DNA of 64,000 nt from Diprion similis (taxonomy: Eukaryota; Arthropoda; Insecta; Hymenoptera; Diprionidae), in assembly GCF_021155765.1 (NCBI RefSeq), contig NC_060110.1, forward strand, positions 2,914,001-2,978,000, in the 5' to 3' direction. A program made the position numbers and the translations under genes. Below, piece after piece: positions 25,660 through 41,300 of this stretch (within the stretch, counting starts at the first letter, position 1; each line of letters begins with the position of its first letter). Under the pieces are notes generated by a model. The model saw only the letters and a list, made by a program, of their open reading frames with translations, was not told the origin of the DNA and did no database searches.

Positions 25660-26602
25660 TGCTTGTTTGTTCTGACTAAACGTAACCTCTATTTACGAGA
25701 AAAGAAACGCGCATCGCACGACGAACACGTGCGAAGATTGAAATCGGAACGAGTCAGACGACAAGGAAATAAAACTAACCAATCAAAACTTAACCTAGCT
25801 CACTAGAATCCATGTATTCCAAAAAACAGTTTCCCGTTTGATACGCTTGTCGCGTCCGAAAAAAATAACAGATACAAACCTAATAAATAATTTCTTGAAA
25901 ATACCTAAAATCACTGATGTATTATACATATCAGTCGTAGACTATTTCCTTTCTCAACCCGAAGCGTATTGCACAATTTTTGATTGTCGGCGTACCGGCA
26001 TCTTTCAAGTCTCGTCAATATTCACAATAACTCCTTTTGCACAAATTAGGTTTGATGAATAACGTGTTATTTGTCGGTCTAAAACGTCAAGATACGAGTA
26101 GCCAAGAATAATACACTGAATTGTGAAAACCTCTTGGAAATTCATCGTGAAAAATTGAACGTAATAAAATCCTAACCTCTAATTGTGTCTTTTTAACTTT
26201 AACCCAACTACCTCCAGAGATCAAAATTGCACTAGGATTTTCCTAGAATTTGAGTTTCCCTAAATAGCTTTCTACTTCTTTAGTCATGGAAATCTAATTT
26301 CATATTATGAGATAGTCGATAGTCTAAAAGATTTTAGTTCGATCAAAGGAGTTGTTTGAAATCCGTTTCAAATCTCGGTAGGATTGTGTCAAACGTCTTC
26401 AAATCTATGGGAATTTAAAGTAGACATCCAAGCATATGCCTGGAAATTTTCTACAAAGCAGAGCAATTCAATATCATAAAGGTCCAATTGCATTTTACTT
26501 TAATTGATTTTGAGATTGCAGACTTGACAGAAAAAAATTCTGTGGATTTAGCTAACACTCCCGTGATTGCTTTTACCATTTTTCGTTACAGAAGTAGCCA
26601 AT
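25660..26602. promoter_or_regulatory. shared 5' region of the divergent DDX24/GPN1 pair
   Basis: The two start codons are 943 bases apart, head to head. The DDX24-proximal part (about 25680-25760) is CpG-richer than its surroundings and holds an E-box CACGTG at 25726-25731, 67 bases upstream of the DDX24 start codon. On the GPN1 side a splice acceptor (TTTCGTTACAG) ends at 26591, 11 bases before the ATG, so GPN1 probably has an untranslated first exon in this interval. No TATA box was identified with confidence. Confidence 0.5.
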
Positions 26603-29075
<2,473 letters not shown>

Positions 29076-29523
29076 CATATTTGTCATCATACAATACACT
29101 ATTCGAGAATAACGTTTGTTGATGAAAAAATTTATTGATACTAAATTTTTAAGGCCCTTGTACCACGCAAATCTTTGTACAAAAAATATACTTTAATACC
29201 TATCAATTAGTTCAATGGAAATCCATTCGAAAACACCTGAAGCAACTTTAACAATAACAGTAATAATTTTAAGCAAGTATATGTGACTATGCTGTAGTCA
29301 TAAACAGCCTGTAAAATGATGCAGTGGTTTGTGTTGAAAATTTGTTTTGACAAAACAGAGTGCGCTGAAATAAGCATCGAGATTGTAGGAAACAATAACT
29401 GAGATGTGTTCAATTTCAGAATCTGAAAAACGTGAGGGAAGCTCTTCACTCAACATGTCGTTGCAGCGAATGAAACACATAGTAATGACGTGTAAAGACA
29501 ATTTATTATTTGCAAAACATATT
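29076..29523. other. 3' interval between convergent GPN1 and GPN3
   Basis: This 450-base stretch holds the 3' untranslated regions of both genes. On the plus strand no canonical AATAAA follows the GPN1 stop closely; AATACA near 29090 is a weaker candidate. No additional gene is seen. Confidence 0.6.
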
Positions 29524-29529
29524 TTTATT
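29524..29529 (-). terminator. GPN3: poly(A) signal of GPN3
   Basis: TTTATT on the plus strand reads AATAAA on the minus strand, 27 bases after the GPN3 stop codon. A second copy occurs at 29502-29507. Either would give a very short 3' untranslated region. Confidence 0.65.
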
Positions 29530-29555
29530 TACATTAATGGATTTGTTGGTTTATA

Positions 29556-31231
29556 TTAATCGCCATCATCTTGCTCCGGCTCATCAAAGTCCTTCATTTT
29601 GACGTCAGCTTCCTCACCGTATTGGATGATATTATCAATAGTCAGCCTTATGTCAGCAATATTTTCTTCGTCCTTGATATTAAGTGGATAAAATCGAACT
29701 AGGCTGTAGTCCTCGATTAATCTACCAAGAGCTTCAGTGAGATTTCTGTACTTTTGATTCCAGTGACCCTTCTCCATGTCTGCCAACAAGCTATGTGGAT
29801 CTGGTTCTAGATATCTGTCCAACTGTTTCCTTGCTCCTTTTGAGAGCAAGTCCATTTTAGTGAGAATGTTGACGTGCGGAAGTTCTAAATTAATCATCAC
29901 GCTAAGGGCTGCCATTGTGCCGGACAAAAACTTTGAACCATCTACCATGAATTGACTGTCCAATAAGAACACACCGCAAATTCGGAAATTTATATTCTGC
30001 AGCATGTCAACAAGCTGACGTATCACCGTCATGTGTGTGTAAAGTTCTATTTGACCAGGGCAATCGAAAATTATGTAGTCCTCATCCACGTCACCCAATT
30101 GTTCCTCCAGCCACTTTGAATTCTCGAGTAAGTATCTAATAAATTGATGTTTCAGGTTACAAACGTAAAGTGAAAAGTTGAATAAGAAGAATAATCTAAC
30201 AGACAACTCACTCCATACAGAATACAAGGCCACCATTAGGACCGAACTTCAACTCCTGATCCTCCATGGCATCATCCAAGTGAATCAGTTCTCGTATATC
30301 TACCAAAGGCTCATAGTCGAAGTACTCAGCTGCTGGGTCCAAATTCACCACTTCTATAATCTTCTTTTCATCGTTTGCATGTTGTACCATTGTGGAACAA
30401 TATGTAGACTGTGAAACATAATTTGCAGAACCATCAATTTACATCAGTTAGTGACTAAATTCATACTTGGTAACTTGTTTGTTTCTGGTGACTGTATCGG
30501 ATCTCTGGCTAATCCATTCAACAAATATAATTTTTACTGCTTAAGGAGGTTGGTGTGTTGAAATTCAAAAATTTTAATTTTATTGCAAGAAAGTTGAGTA
30601 TTTGAAATTTAACAAATTATTATATATTCAGCGAATGTTCTGTAACCATATAAACAGTAAAGTATTCATCGAATCACCCATCTTTTTAACATTGTTGCAA
30701 ATGCTGAAGTTCCAAACTCTTTAGAAAGCTTCTAAAAACCTCATATTATCTATAATTTCCAGTGTGTCGATTGACATATAGATATCCCTTAATATCAGGA
30801 AAATCTGATTTTCATTTTTGTCAGAACAAATTACGAAAACTGTCCTGAGCTGACACTAACTTTGAGGTTAGATAATGCCAAAGTTAGTGAAACAAGTTTG
30901 AACCTTCATCAGCTTGGGTCATAAATTGAATTTTTGTTAGAATAAAGATCAAACTTTGTTGAATCCGTCTAAACTGTGCATTTGGTTGAAGATATCTCCA
31001 CTCTTGATCTTGACTTGATCTCAGCTTGGCCACTTAATTTGAGCGTGTCTGGAATAATTTTCAGACACTCCGATTTTTTGCAAAAATAAAACTTGGAACA
31101 ATTGATCATTTGACAAGTCATGACTGTCCGGATTGTCTCTTGAAGGTTCATTCTATACTGCTAATGCACACTTCGTACATATTTACCTTTCCGCAACCAG
31201 CGGGCCCCATAACCAGTTGGGCATATCTCAT
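29556..31231 (-). CDS. GPN3: GPN-loop GTPase 3 (GPN3)
   Basis: Partner of GPN1 in biogenesis and nuclear import of RNA polymerase II. Three exons, read downward: 31231-31187, 30408-30212 and 30135-29556. They join in frame to 273 aa (human 284). The 15-codon first exon, [15 protein letters not shown], carries most of the P-loop, which is completed by ST at the start of exon 2. Other motifs seen: [17 protein letters not shown], the GPN loop in [14 protein letters not shown] (about 69-82), [12 protein letters not shown] (about 104-115), [25 protein letters not shown] (G4-type TKMD) and IIQYGE near the end. The C-terminus is short and acidic. Its promoter lies between the start codon and the satellite array that begins about 415 bases upstream. 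Its 778-base first intron contains nothing recognised. Confidence 0.95.
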
Positions 31232-31644
31232 ATTGGCGTACTATTATTAATACGTTGTTGATCAGAAGATAGGATTACAGGGATGATTCTTGGCGTCCTC
31301 CAGCCGACTTGAAATTTCTTTAGTAACCGGTTTTTTATGTTAGAACGTGTTGCGTCTTCTTTTATAGAGCTCAACTATCGCACTTTGAACTGATGTGAAT
31401 TGTGACACCCACGTGCCAATTCGTTTTGTTTTGTAGGGACTCCGGCACGCTTACGAAAACCTTAGAGGATATAGTATAGATAGTATGTACGTGAAGGGAG
31501 CCTTCTGGCAGTTCGAGCGTGAAAACAGAGAGAGAAAATGTGACTTCGGAACTTCTCTGTGTCTAAGCCAGGAGCGTGGCGTGATGAGTTTGGTGCCCGC
31601 GTCAAATATAGGCACTTGATTAAAATTTTCTGAGATATTTTGGA
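31232..31644. promoter_or_regulatory. GPN3: GPN3 upstream region up to the satellite edge
   Basis: About 410 bases of unique sequence separate the GPN3 start codon from the first satellite monomer and must hold the GPN3 promoter, unless it lies inside the array. An E-box CACGTG occurs at 31410-31415. No TATA box or other gene is evident. Confidence 0.5.
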
Positions 31645-33999
31645 TTTTTGGCTCCGAAAATCACGGAAGAACGAAGGCTAACCCCTTTGGAATTTTGGCA
31701 GAGATTTCGACAGGGTTATAAAGTGCTGCAATTAATTCTTTAAGGTACTATTCCGACGTAATTTTGGGAGGGAAATCGATTAAGCGCAGTCCCAATACGC
31801 TGCAAGCAACGGATCAAAAGTTGCAGCCAAAAAACTGCAGATTTTCATCGTCATTTCTCTGCTGTTGGTCGCAAGCTTTTTTTAATGTGTTTTTTGAGTT
31901 CCTGGGGTCCCAATTAGCCTAGGAACGGTCATACGAATCAATTCGGAGACCGGAAATTTTCGGCTCCAAAAATCGCAAAAAAAGTAAGGCTAACCCCTTT
32001 GGATTTTTTGCAAAAATTTCGACGACTTTGAAAAGTGCTGTAATTAATTATTTAGGACAGTATTCCGACGTAATTTTGCGAGAGAAATCGATTGAGCGTA
32101 GTCCCAATACGCTGCGAGCAACGGATCAAAAGTTACAGCCAAAAAACTGCAGATTTTCGTCGTCATTTCTCTGCTGTTGGTTGCAAGCTTTTATTAATGT
32201 GTTTTTTGAGTTCCTGGGGTCCCAATTAGCCTAGATACGGTCATACAAATCAATTCGGAGACCGGAAATTTTCGGCTCCAAAAATCGCAAAAAAAAAGTA
32301 AGGCTAACCCCTTTGGATTTTTTGCGAAAAATTCGACGACTTTGAAAAGTGCTGCAATTAATTCTTTAGGGCACTATTCCGACGTAATTTTGCGAGAGAA
32401 ATCGATTGAGCGCAGTCCCAATACGCTGCGAGCAACGGATCAAAAGTTACAGCCAAAAAACTGCAGATTTTGATCGTCATTTCTCTGCTGTTGGTCGCAA
32501 GCTTTTTTTAATGTGTTTTTTGAGTTCCTGGGGTCCCAATTAGCCAGGAAACGGTCATACAAATCAATTCGGAGACCGGAAATTTTCGGCTCCAAAAATC
32601 GCAAAAAAAGTAAGGCTAACCCCTTTGGATTTTTGGCGGAAATTTCGACGACTTTGAAAAGTGCTGCAATTGATTCTTTAGGGCACTGTTCCGACGTAAT
32701 TTTGCGAGAGAAATCGATTGAGCGCAGTCCCAATACGCTGCGAGCAACGGATCAAAAGTTACAGCCAAAAAACTGCAGATTTTCATCGTCATTTCTCTGC
32801 TGTTGGTTGCAAGCTATTTTTAATGTGTTTTTTGAGTTCCTGGGGTCCCAATTAGCCAAGAAACGGTCATACAAATCAATTCGGAGACCGGAAATTTTCG
32901 GCTCCAAAAATCGCAAAAAAAGTAAGGCTAACCCCTTTGGATTTTTTGCGAAAATTTCGACGACTTTGAAAAGTGCGGCAATTAATTCTTTAGGGCACTA
33001 TTCCGACGTAATTTTGCGAGAGAAATCGATTGAGCGCAGTCCCAATACGCTGCGAGCAACGGATCAAAAGTTACAGCCAAAAAACTGCAGATTTTCATCG
33101 TCATTTCTCTGCTGTTGGTTGCAAGCTTTTTTTAATGTGTTTTTTGAGTTCCTGGGGTCCCAATCAGCCAAGAAACGGTCATACAAATCAATTCGGAGAC
33201 CGGAAATTTTCGGCTCCAAAAATCGCAAAAAAAAAGTAAGGCTAACCCCTTTGGATTTTGTGCGAAAAATTCGACGACTTTGAAAAGTGCTGTAATTAAT
33301 TCTTTAGGGCACTATTCCGACGTAATTTTGCGAGAGAAATCGATTGAGCGCAGTCCCAATACGCTGCGAGAAACTGATCAAAAGTTACAGCCAAAAAACT
33401 GGAGATTTTCATCGTCATTTCTCTGCTGTTGGTCGCAAGCTTTTATTAATGTGTTTTTTGAGTTCCTGGGGTCCCAATTAGCCTAGAAACGGTCATACAA
33501 ATCAATTCGGAGACCGAAAATTTCCGTCTCCACAAATTGCAAAAAAAGTAAGGCTAACCCCTTTGGATTTTTTGCGAAAAATTCGACGACTTTGAAAAGT
33601 GCTGCAATTAATTCTTTAGGGCACTATTCCGACGTAATTTTGCGAGAGAAATCGATTGAGCGCAGTCCCAATACGCTGCGAGCAACGGATCAAAAGTTAC
33701 AGCCAAAAAACTGCAGATTTTGATCGTCATTTCTCTGCTGTTGGTCGCAAGCTTTTTTTAATGTGTTTTTTGAGTTCCTGGGGTCCCAATTAGCAAGGAA
33801 ACGGTCATACAAATCAATTCGGAGACCGGAACTTTTCGGCGCCAAAAATCGCAAAAAAAGTAAGGCTAACCCCTTTGGATTTTTGGCGGAAATTTCGACG
33901 ACTTTAAAAAGTGCTGCAATTGATTCTTTAGGGCACTATTCCGACGTAATTTTGCGAGAGAAATCGATTGAGCGCAGTCCCAATACGCTGCGAGCAACG

Positions 34000-36186
34000 G
34001 ATCAAAAGTTACAGCCAAAAAACTGCAGATTTTCATCGTCATTTCTCTGCTGTTGGTCGCAAGCTTTTTTTAATGTGTTTTTCGAGTTCCTGGGGTCCCA
34101 ATTAGCCTAGGTACGGTCATACAAATCAATTCGGAGACCGGAAATTTTCGGCTCCAAAAATCGCAAAAAAAAAGTAAGGCTAACCCCTTTGGATTTTTTG
34201 CGAAAAATTCGACGACTTTGAGAAGTGCTGCAATTAATTCTTTAGGGCACTATTCCGACGTAATTTTGCGAGAGAAATCGATTGAGCGCAGTCCCAATAC
34301 GCTGCGAGCAGCTGATCAAAAGTTACAGCCAAAAAACTGGAGATTTTCACCGTCATTTCTCTGCTGTTGGTCGCAAGCTTTTATTAATGTGTTTTTTGAG
34401 TTCCTGGGGTCCCAGTTAGCCTAGAAACGGTCATACAAATCAATTCGGAGACCGAAAATTTCCGTCTCCAGAAATTGCAAAAAAAAGTAAGGCTAACCCC
34501 TTTGGATTTTTTGCGAAAAATTCGACGACTTTGAAAAGTGCTGCAATTAATTCTTTAGGGCACTATTCCGACGTAATTCTGCGAGAGAAATCGATTAAGC
34601 GCAGTCCCAATACGCTGCGAGCAACGGATCAAAAGTTACAGCCAAAAAACTGGAGATTTTCATCGTCATTTCTCTGCTGTTGGTCGCAAGCTTTTTTTAA
34701 TGTGTTTTTTGAGTTCCTGGGGTCCCGATTAGCCAAGGAACGGTCATACAAATCAATTCGGAGACCGGAAATTTTCGGCTCCAAAAATCGCAAAAAAAGT
34801 AAGGCTAACCCCTTTGGACTTTTGGCGGAAATTTCGACGACTTTGGAAAGTGCTGCAATTAATTCTTTAGGGCACTATTTCGACGTAATTTTGCGAGAGA
34901 AATCGATTGAGCGCAGTCCCAATACGCTGCGAGCAACGGATCAAAAGTTACAGCCAAAAAACTGCAGATTTTGTTCGTCATTTCTCTGCTGTTGGTCGCA
35001 AGCTTTTTTTAATGTGTTTTTTGAGTTCCTGGGGTCCCAATTAGCCAGGAAACGGTCATACAAATCAATTCGGAGACCGGAAATTTTCGGCTCCAAAAAT
35101 CGCAAAAAAAGTAAGGCTAACCCCTTTGGATTTTTGGCGGAAATTTCGACGACTTTGAAAAGTGCTGCAATTGATTCTTTAGGGCACTGTTCCGACGTAA
35201 TTTTGCGAGAGAAATCGATTGAGCGCAGTCCCAATACGCTGCGAGCAACGGATCAAAAGTTACAGCCAAAAAACTGCAGATTTTCATCGTCATTTCTCTG
35301 CTGTTGGTTGCAAGCTATTTTTAATGTGTTTTTTGAGTTCCTGGGGTCCCAATTAGCCGAGAAACGGTCATACAAATCAATTCGGAGACCGGAAATTTTC
35401 GGCTCCAAAAATCGCAAAAAAAGTAAGGCTAACCCCTTTGGATTTTTTGCGAAAATTTCGACGACTTTGAAAAGTGCGGCAATCAATTCTTTAGGGCACT
35501 ATTCCGACGTAATTTTGCGAGAGAAATCGATTGAGCGCAGTCCCAATACGCTGCGAGCAACGGATCAAAAGTTACAGCCAAAAAACTGCAGATTTTGATC
35601 GTCATTTCTCTGCTGTTGGTCGCAAGCTTTTTTTAATGTGTTTTTTGAGTTCCTGGGGTCCCAATTAGCCAGGAAACGGTCATACAAATCAATTCGGAGA
35701 CCGGAACTTTTCGGCGCCAAAAATCGCAAAAAAAGTAAGGCTAACCCCTTTGGACTTTTGGCGGAAATTTCGACGACTTTGGAAAGTGCTGCAATTAATT
35801 CTTTAGGGCACTATTTCGACGTAATTTTGCGAGAGAAATCGATTGAGCGCAGTCCCAATACGCTGCGAGCAACGGATCAAAAGTTACAGCCAAAAAACTG
35901 CAGATTTTGATCGTCATTTCTCTGCTGTTGGTCGCAAGCTTTTTTTAATGTGTTTTTTGAGTTCCTGGGGTCCCAATTAGCCAGGAAACGGTCATACAAA
36001 TCAATTCGGAGACCGGAAATTTTCGGCTCCAAATATCGCAAAAAAAGTAAGGCTAACCCCTTTGGATTTTTGGCGGAAATTTCGACGACTTTAAAAAGTG
36101 CTGCAATTGATTCTTTAGGGCACTATTCCGACGTAATTTTGCGAGAGAAATCGATTGAGCGCAGTCCCAATACGCTGCGAGCAACG
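34000..36186 (+). repeat. 7-monomer higher-order repeat, copy 1 (2187 bp)
   Basis: Monomers in this block match those exactly 2187 bases downstream, one for one. For example, the 355-codon open frame at 34531-35598 has the same translation as the one at 36718-37785, including rare variants such as CRFCSSF. Limits are approximate; the match extends left to about 33850. Confidence 0.85.
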
Positions 36187-38373
36187 GATCAAAAGTTACA
36201 GCCAAAAAACTGCAGATTTTCATCGTCATTTCTCTGCTGTTGGTCGCAAGCTTTTTTTAATGTGTTTTTCGAGTTCCTGGGGTCCCAATTAGCCTAGGTA
36301 CGGTCATACAAATCAATTCGGAGACCGGAAATTTTCGGCTCCAAAAATCGCAAAAAAAAAGTAAGGCTAACCCCTTTGGATTTTTTGCGAAAAATTCGAC
36401 GACTTTGAGAAGTGCTGCAATTAATTCTTTAGGGCACTATTCCGACGTAATTTTGCGAGAGAAATCGATTGAGCGCAGTCCCAATACGCTGCGAGCAGCT
36501 GATCAAAAGTTACAGCCAAAAAACTGGAGATTTTCACCGTCATTTCTCTGCTGTTGGTCGCAAGCTTTTATTAATGTGTTTTTTGAGTTCCTGGGGTCCC
36601 AGTTAGCCTAGAAACGGTCATACAAATCAATTCGGAGACCGAAAATTTCCGTCTCCAGAAATTGCAAAAAAAAGTAAGGCTAACCCCTTTGGATTTTTTG
36701 CGAAAAATTCGACGACTTTGAAAAGTGCTGCAATTAATTCTTTAGGGCACTATTCCGACGTAATTCTGCGAGAGAAATCGATTAAGCGCAGTCCCAATAC
36801 GCTGCGAGCAACGGATCAAAAGTTACAGCCAAAAAACTGGAGATTTTCATCGTCATTTCTCTGCTGTTGGTCGCAAGCTTTTTTTAATGTGTTTTTTGAG
36901 TTCCTGGGGTCCCGATTAGCCAAGGAACGGTCATACAAATCAATTCGGAGACCGGAAATTTTCGGCTCCAAAAATCGCAAAAAAAGTAAGGCTAACCCCT
37001 TTGGACTTTTGGCGGAAATTTCGACGACTTTGGAAAGTGCTGCAATTAATTCTTTAGGGCACTATTTCGACGTAATTTTGCGAGAGAAATCGATTGAGCG
37101 CAGTCCCAATACGCTGCGAGCAACGGATCAAAAGTTACAGCCAAAAAACTGCAGATTTTGTTCGTCATTTCTCTGCTGTTGGTCGCAAGCTTTTTTTAAT
37201 GTGTTTTTTGAGTTCCTGGGGTCCCAATTAGCCAGGAAACGGTCATACAAATCAATTCGGAGACCGGAAATTTTCGGCTCCAAAAATCGCAAAAAAAGTA
37301 AGGCTAACCCCTTTGGATTTTTGGCGGAAATTTCGACGACTTTGAAAAGTGCTGCAATTGATTCTTTAGGGCACTGTTCCGACGTAATTTTGCGAGAGAA
37401 ATCGATTGAGCGCAGTCCCAATACGCTGCGAGCAACGGATCAAAAGTTACAGCCAAAAAACTGCAGATTTTCATCGTCATTTCTCTGCTGTTGGTTGCAA
37501 GCTATTTTTAATGTGTTTTTTGAGTTCCTGGGGTCCCAATTAGCCGAGAAACGGTCATACAAATCAATTCGGAGACCGGAAATTTTCGGCTCCAAAAATC
37601 GCAAAAAAAGTAAGGCTAACCCCTTTGGATTTTTTGCGAAAATTTCGACGACTTTGAAAAGTGCGGCAATCAATTCTTTAGGGCACTATTCCGACGTAAT
37701 TTTGCGAGAGAAATCGATTGAGCGCAGTCCCAATACGCTGCGAGCAACGGATCAAAAGTTACAGCCAAAAAACTGCAGATTTTGATCGTCATTTCTCTGC
37801 TGTTGGTCGCAAGCTTTTTTTAATGTGTTTTTTGAGTTCCTGGGGTCCCAATTAGCCAGGAAACGGTCATACAAATCAATTCGGAGACCGGAACTTTTCG
37901 GCGCCAAAAATCGCAAAAAAAGTAAGGCTAACCCCTTTGGACTTTTGGCGGAAATTTCGACGACTTTGGAAAGTGCTGCAATTAATTCTTTAGGGCACTA
38001 TTTCGACGTAATTTTGCGAGAGAAATCGATTGAGCGCAGTCCCAATACGCTGCGAGCAACGGATCAAAAGTTACAGCCAAAAAACTGCAGATTTTGATCG
38101 TCATTTCTCTGCTGTTGGTCGCAAGCTTTTTTTAATGTGTTTTTTGAGTTCCTGGGGTCCCAATTAGCCAGGAAACGGTCATACAAATCAATTCGGAGAC
38201 CGGAAATTTTCGGCTCCAAATATCGCAAAAAAAGTAAGGCTAACCCCTTTGGATTTTTGGCGGAAATTTCGACGACTTTAAAAAGTGCTGCAATTGATTC
38301 TTTAGGGCACTATTCCGACGTAATTTTGCGAGAGAAATCGATTGAGCGCAGTCCCAATACGCTGCGAGCAACG
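36187..38373 (+). repeat. 7-monomer higher-order repeat, copy 2 (2187 bp)
   Basis: Second tandem copy of the 7-monomer unit. The order of monomer variants repeats that of 34000-36186. The next monomers, to about 38425, still follow copy 2 and then switch to another variant order, so a short partial third copy is present. Confidence 0.85.
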
Positions 38374-41300
38374 GATCAAAAGTTACAGCCAAAAAACTGC
38401 AGATTTTCATCGTCATTTCTCTGCTGTTGGTTGCAAGCTTTTTTTAATGTGTTTTTTGAGTTCCTGGGGTCCCAATTAGCCAAGAAACGGTCATACAAAT
38501 CAATTCGGAGACCGGAAATTTTCGGCTCCAAAAATCGCAAAAAAAGTAAGGCTAATCCCTTTGGATTTTTTGCGAAAAATTCGACGACTTTGAAAAGTGC
38601 TGCAATTCATTCTTTAGGGCACTATTCCGACGTAATTTTGCGAGAGAAATCGATTGAGCGCAGTCCCAATACGCTGCGAGCAACGGATCAAAAGTTACAG
38701 CCAAAAAACTGGAGATTTTCATCGTCATTTCTCTGCTGTTGGTCGCAAGCTTTTTTTAATGTGTTTTTTGAGTTCCTGGGGTCCCAATTAGCCTAGAAAC
38801 GGTCATACAAATCAATTTGGAGACCGAAAATTTCCGTCTCCAGAAATTGCAAAAAAAAGTAAGGCTAACCCCTTTGGATTTTTTGCGAAAAATTCGACGA
38901 CTTTGAAAAGTGCTGCAATTAATTCTTTAGGGCACTATTCCGACGTAATTCTGCGAGAGAAATCGATTAAGCGCAGTCCCAATACGCTGCGAGCAACGGA
39001 TCAAAAGTTACAGCCAAAAAACTGGAGATTTTCATCGTCATTTCTCTGCTGTTGGTCGCAAGCTTTTTTTAATGTGTTTTTTGAGTTCCTGGGGTCCCGA
39101 TAAGCCAAGGAACGGTCATACAAATCAATTCGGAGACCGGAAATTTTCGGCTCCAAAAATCGCAAAAAAAGTAAGGCTAACCCCTTTGGACTTTTGGCGG
39201 AAATTTCGACGACTTTGGAAAGTGCTGCAATTAATTCTTTAGGGCACTATTTCGACGTAATTTTGCGAGAGAAATCGATTGAGCGCAGTCCCAATACGCT
39301 GCGAGCAACGGATCAAAAGTTACAGCCAAAAAACTGCAGATTTTGATCGTCATTTCTCTGCTGTTGGTCGCAAGCTTTTTTTAATGTGTTTTTTGAGTTC
39401 CTGGGGTCCCAATTAGCCAGGAAACGGTCATACAAATCAATTCGGAGACCGGAAATTTTCGGCTCCAAAAATCGCAAAAAAAGTAAGGCTAACCCCTTTG
39501 GATTTTTGGCGGAAATTTCGACGACTTTGAAAAGTGCTGCAATTGATTCTTTAGGGCACTGTTCCGACGTAATTTTGCGAGAGAAATCGATTGAGCGCAG
39601 TCCCAATACGCTGCGAGCAACGGATCAAAAGTTACAGCCAAAAAACTGCAGATTTTCATCGTCATTTCTCTGCTGTTGGTTGCAAGCTATTTTTAATGTG
39701 TTTTTTGAGTTCCTGGGGTCCCAATTAGCCAAGAAACGGTCATACAAATCAATTCGGAGACCGGAAATTTTCGGCTCCAAAAATCGCAAAAAAAGTAAGG
39801 CTAACCCCTTTGGATTTTTTGCGAAAATTTCGACGACTTTGAAAAGTGCGGCAATTCATTCTTTAGGGCACTATTCCGACGTAATTTTGCGAGAGAAATC
39901 GATTGAGCGCAGTCCCAATACGCTGCGAGCAGCTGATCAAAAGTTACAGCCAAAAAACTGGAGATTTTCACCGTCATTTCTCTGCTGTTGGTCGCAAGCT
40001 TTTATTAATGTGTTTTTTGAGTTCCTGGGGTCCCAGTTAGCCTAGAAACGGTCATACAAATCAATTCGGAGACCGAAAATTTCCGTCTCCAGAAATTGCA
40101 AAAAAAAGTAAGGCTAACCCCTTTGGATTTTTTGCGAAAAATTCGACGACTTTGAAAAGTGCTGCAATTAATTCTTTAGGGCACTATTCCGACGTAATTC
40201 TGCGAGAGAAATCGATTAAGCGCAGTCCCAATACGCTGCGAGCAACGGATCAAAAGTTACAGCCAAAAAACTGGAGATTTTCATCGTCATTTCTCTGCTG
40301 TTGGTCGCAAGCTTTTTTTAATGTGTTTTTTGAGTTCCTGGGGTCCCGATTAGCCAAGGAACGGTCATACAAATCAATTCGGAGACCGGAAATTTTCGGC
40401 TCCAAAAATCGCAAAAAAAGTAAGGCTAACCCCTTTGGACTTTTGGCGGAAATTTCGACGACTTTGGAAAGTGCTGCAATTAATTCTTTAGGGCACTATT
40501 TCGACGTAATTTTGCGAGAGAAATCGATTGAGCGCAGTCCCAATACGCTGCGAGCAACGGATCAAAAGTTACAGCCAAAAAACTGGAGATTTTCATCGTC
40601 ATTTCTCTGCTGTTGGTCGCAAGCTTTTTTTAATGTGTTTTTTGAGTTCCTGGGGTCCCGATTAGCCAAGGAACGGTCATACAAATCAATTCGGAGACCG
40701 GAAATTTTCGGCTCCAAAAATCGCAAAAAAAGTAAGGCTAACCCCTTTGGACTTTTGGCGGAAATTTCGACGACTTTGGAAAGTGCTGCAATTAATTCTT
40801 TAGGGCACTATTTCGACGTAATTTTGCGAGAGAAATCGATTGAGCGCAGTCCCAATACGCTGCGAGCAACGGATCAAAAGTTACAGCCAAAAAACTGCAG
40901 ATTTTGATCGTCATTTCTCTGCTGTTGGTCGCAAGCTTTTTTTAATGTGTTTTTTGAGTTCCTGGGGTCCCAATTAGCCAGGAAACGGTCATACAAATCA
41001 ATTCGGAGACCGGAACTTTTCGGCGCCAAAAATCGCAAAAAAAGTAAGGCTAACCCCTTTGGATTTTAGGCGGAAATTTCGACGACTTTAAAAAGTGCTG
41101 CAATTGATTCTTTAGGGCACTATTCCGACGTAATTTTGCGAGAGAAATCGATTGAGCGCAGTCCCAATACGCTGCGAGCAACGGATCAAAAGTTACAGCC
41201 AAAAAACTGCAGATTTTCATCGTCATTTCTCTGCTGTTGGTTGCAAGCTTTTTTTAATGTGTTTTTTGAGTTCCTGGGGTCCCAATTAGCCAAGAAACGG

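Noticed and set aside
29524..31231. GPN1 and GPN3 as a recent tandem duplication
   Set aside because: They share only family-level motifs, differ in intron positions and match distinct ancient orthologue groups.
32560..32590. CENP-B box candidate in the satellite (TTCGGAGACCGGAA)
   Set aside because: The spacing between TTCG and CGG does not fit the CENP-B consensus and the final G is missing.
34531..35598. 355-codon open frame (and many similar ones) in the satellite as protein-coding genes
   Set aside because: The translation is a 104-residue unit repeated with each DNA monomer, open on both strands. A-run length changes break it, and it matches no recognised protein; it follows from the stop-poor repeat.
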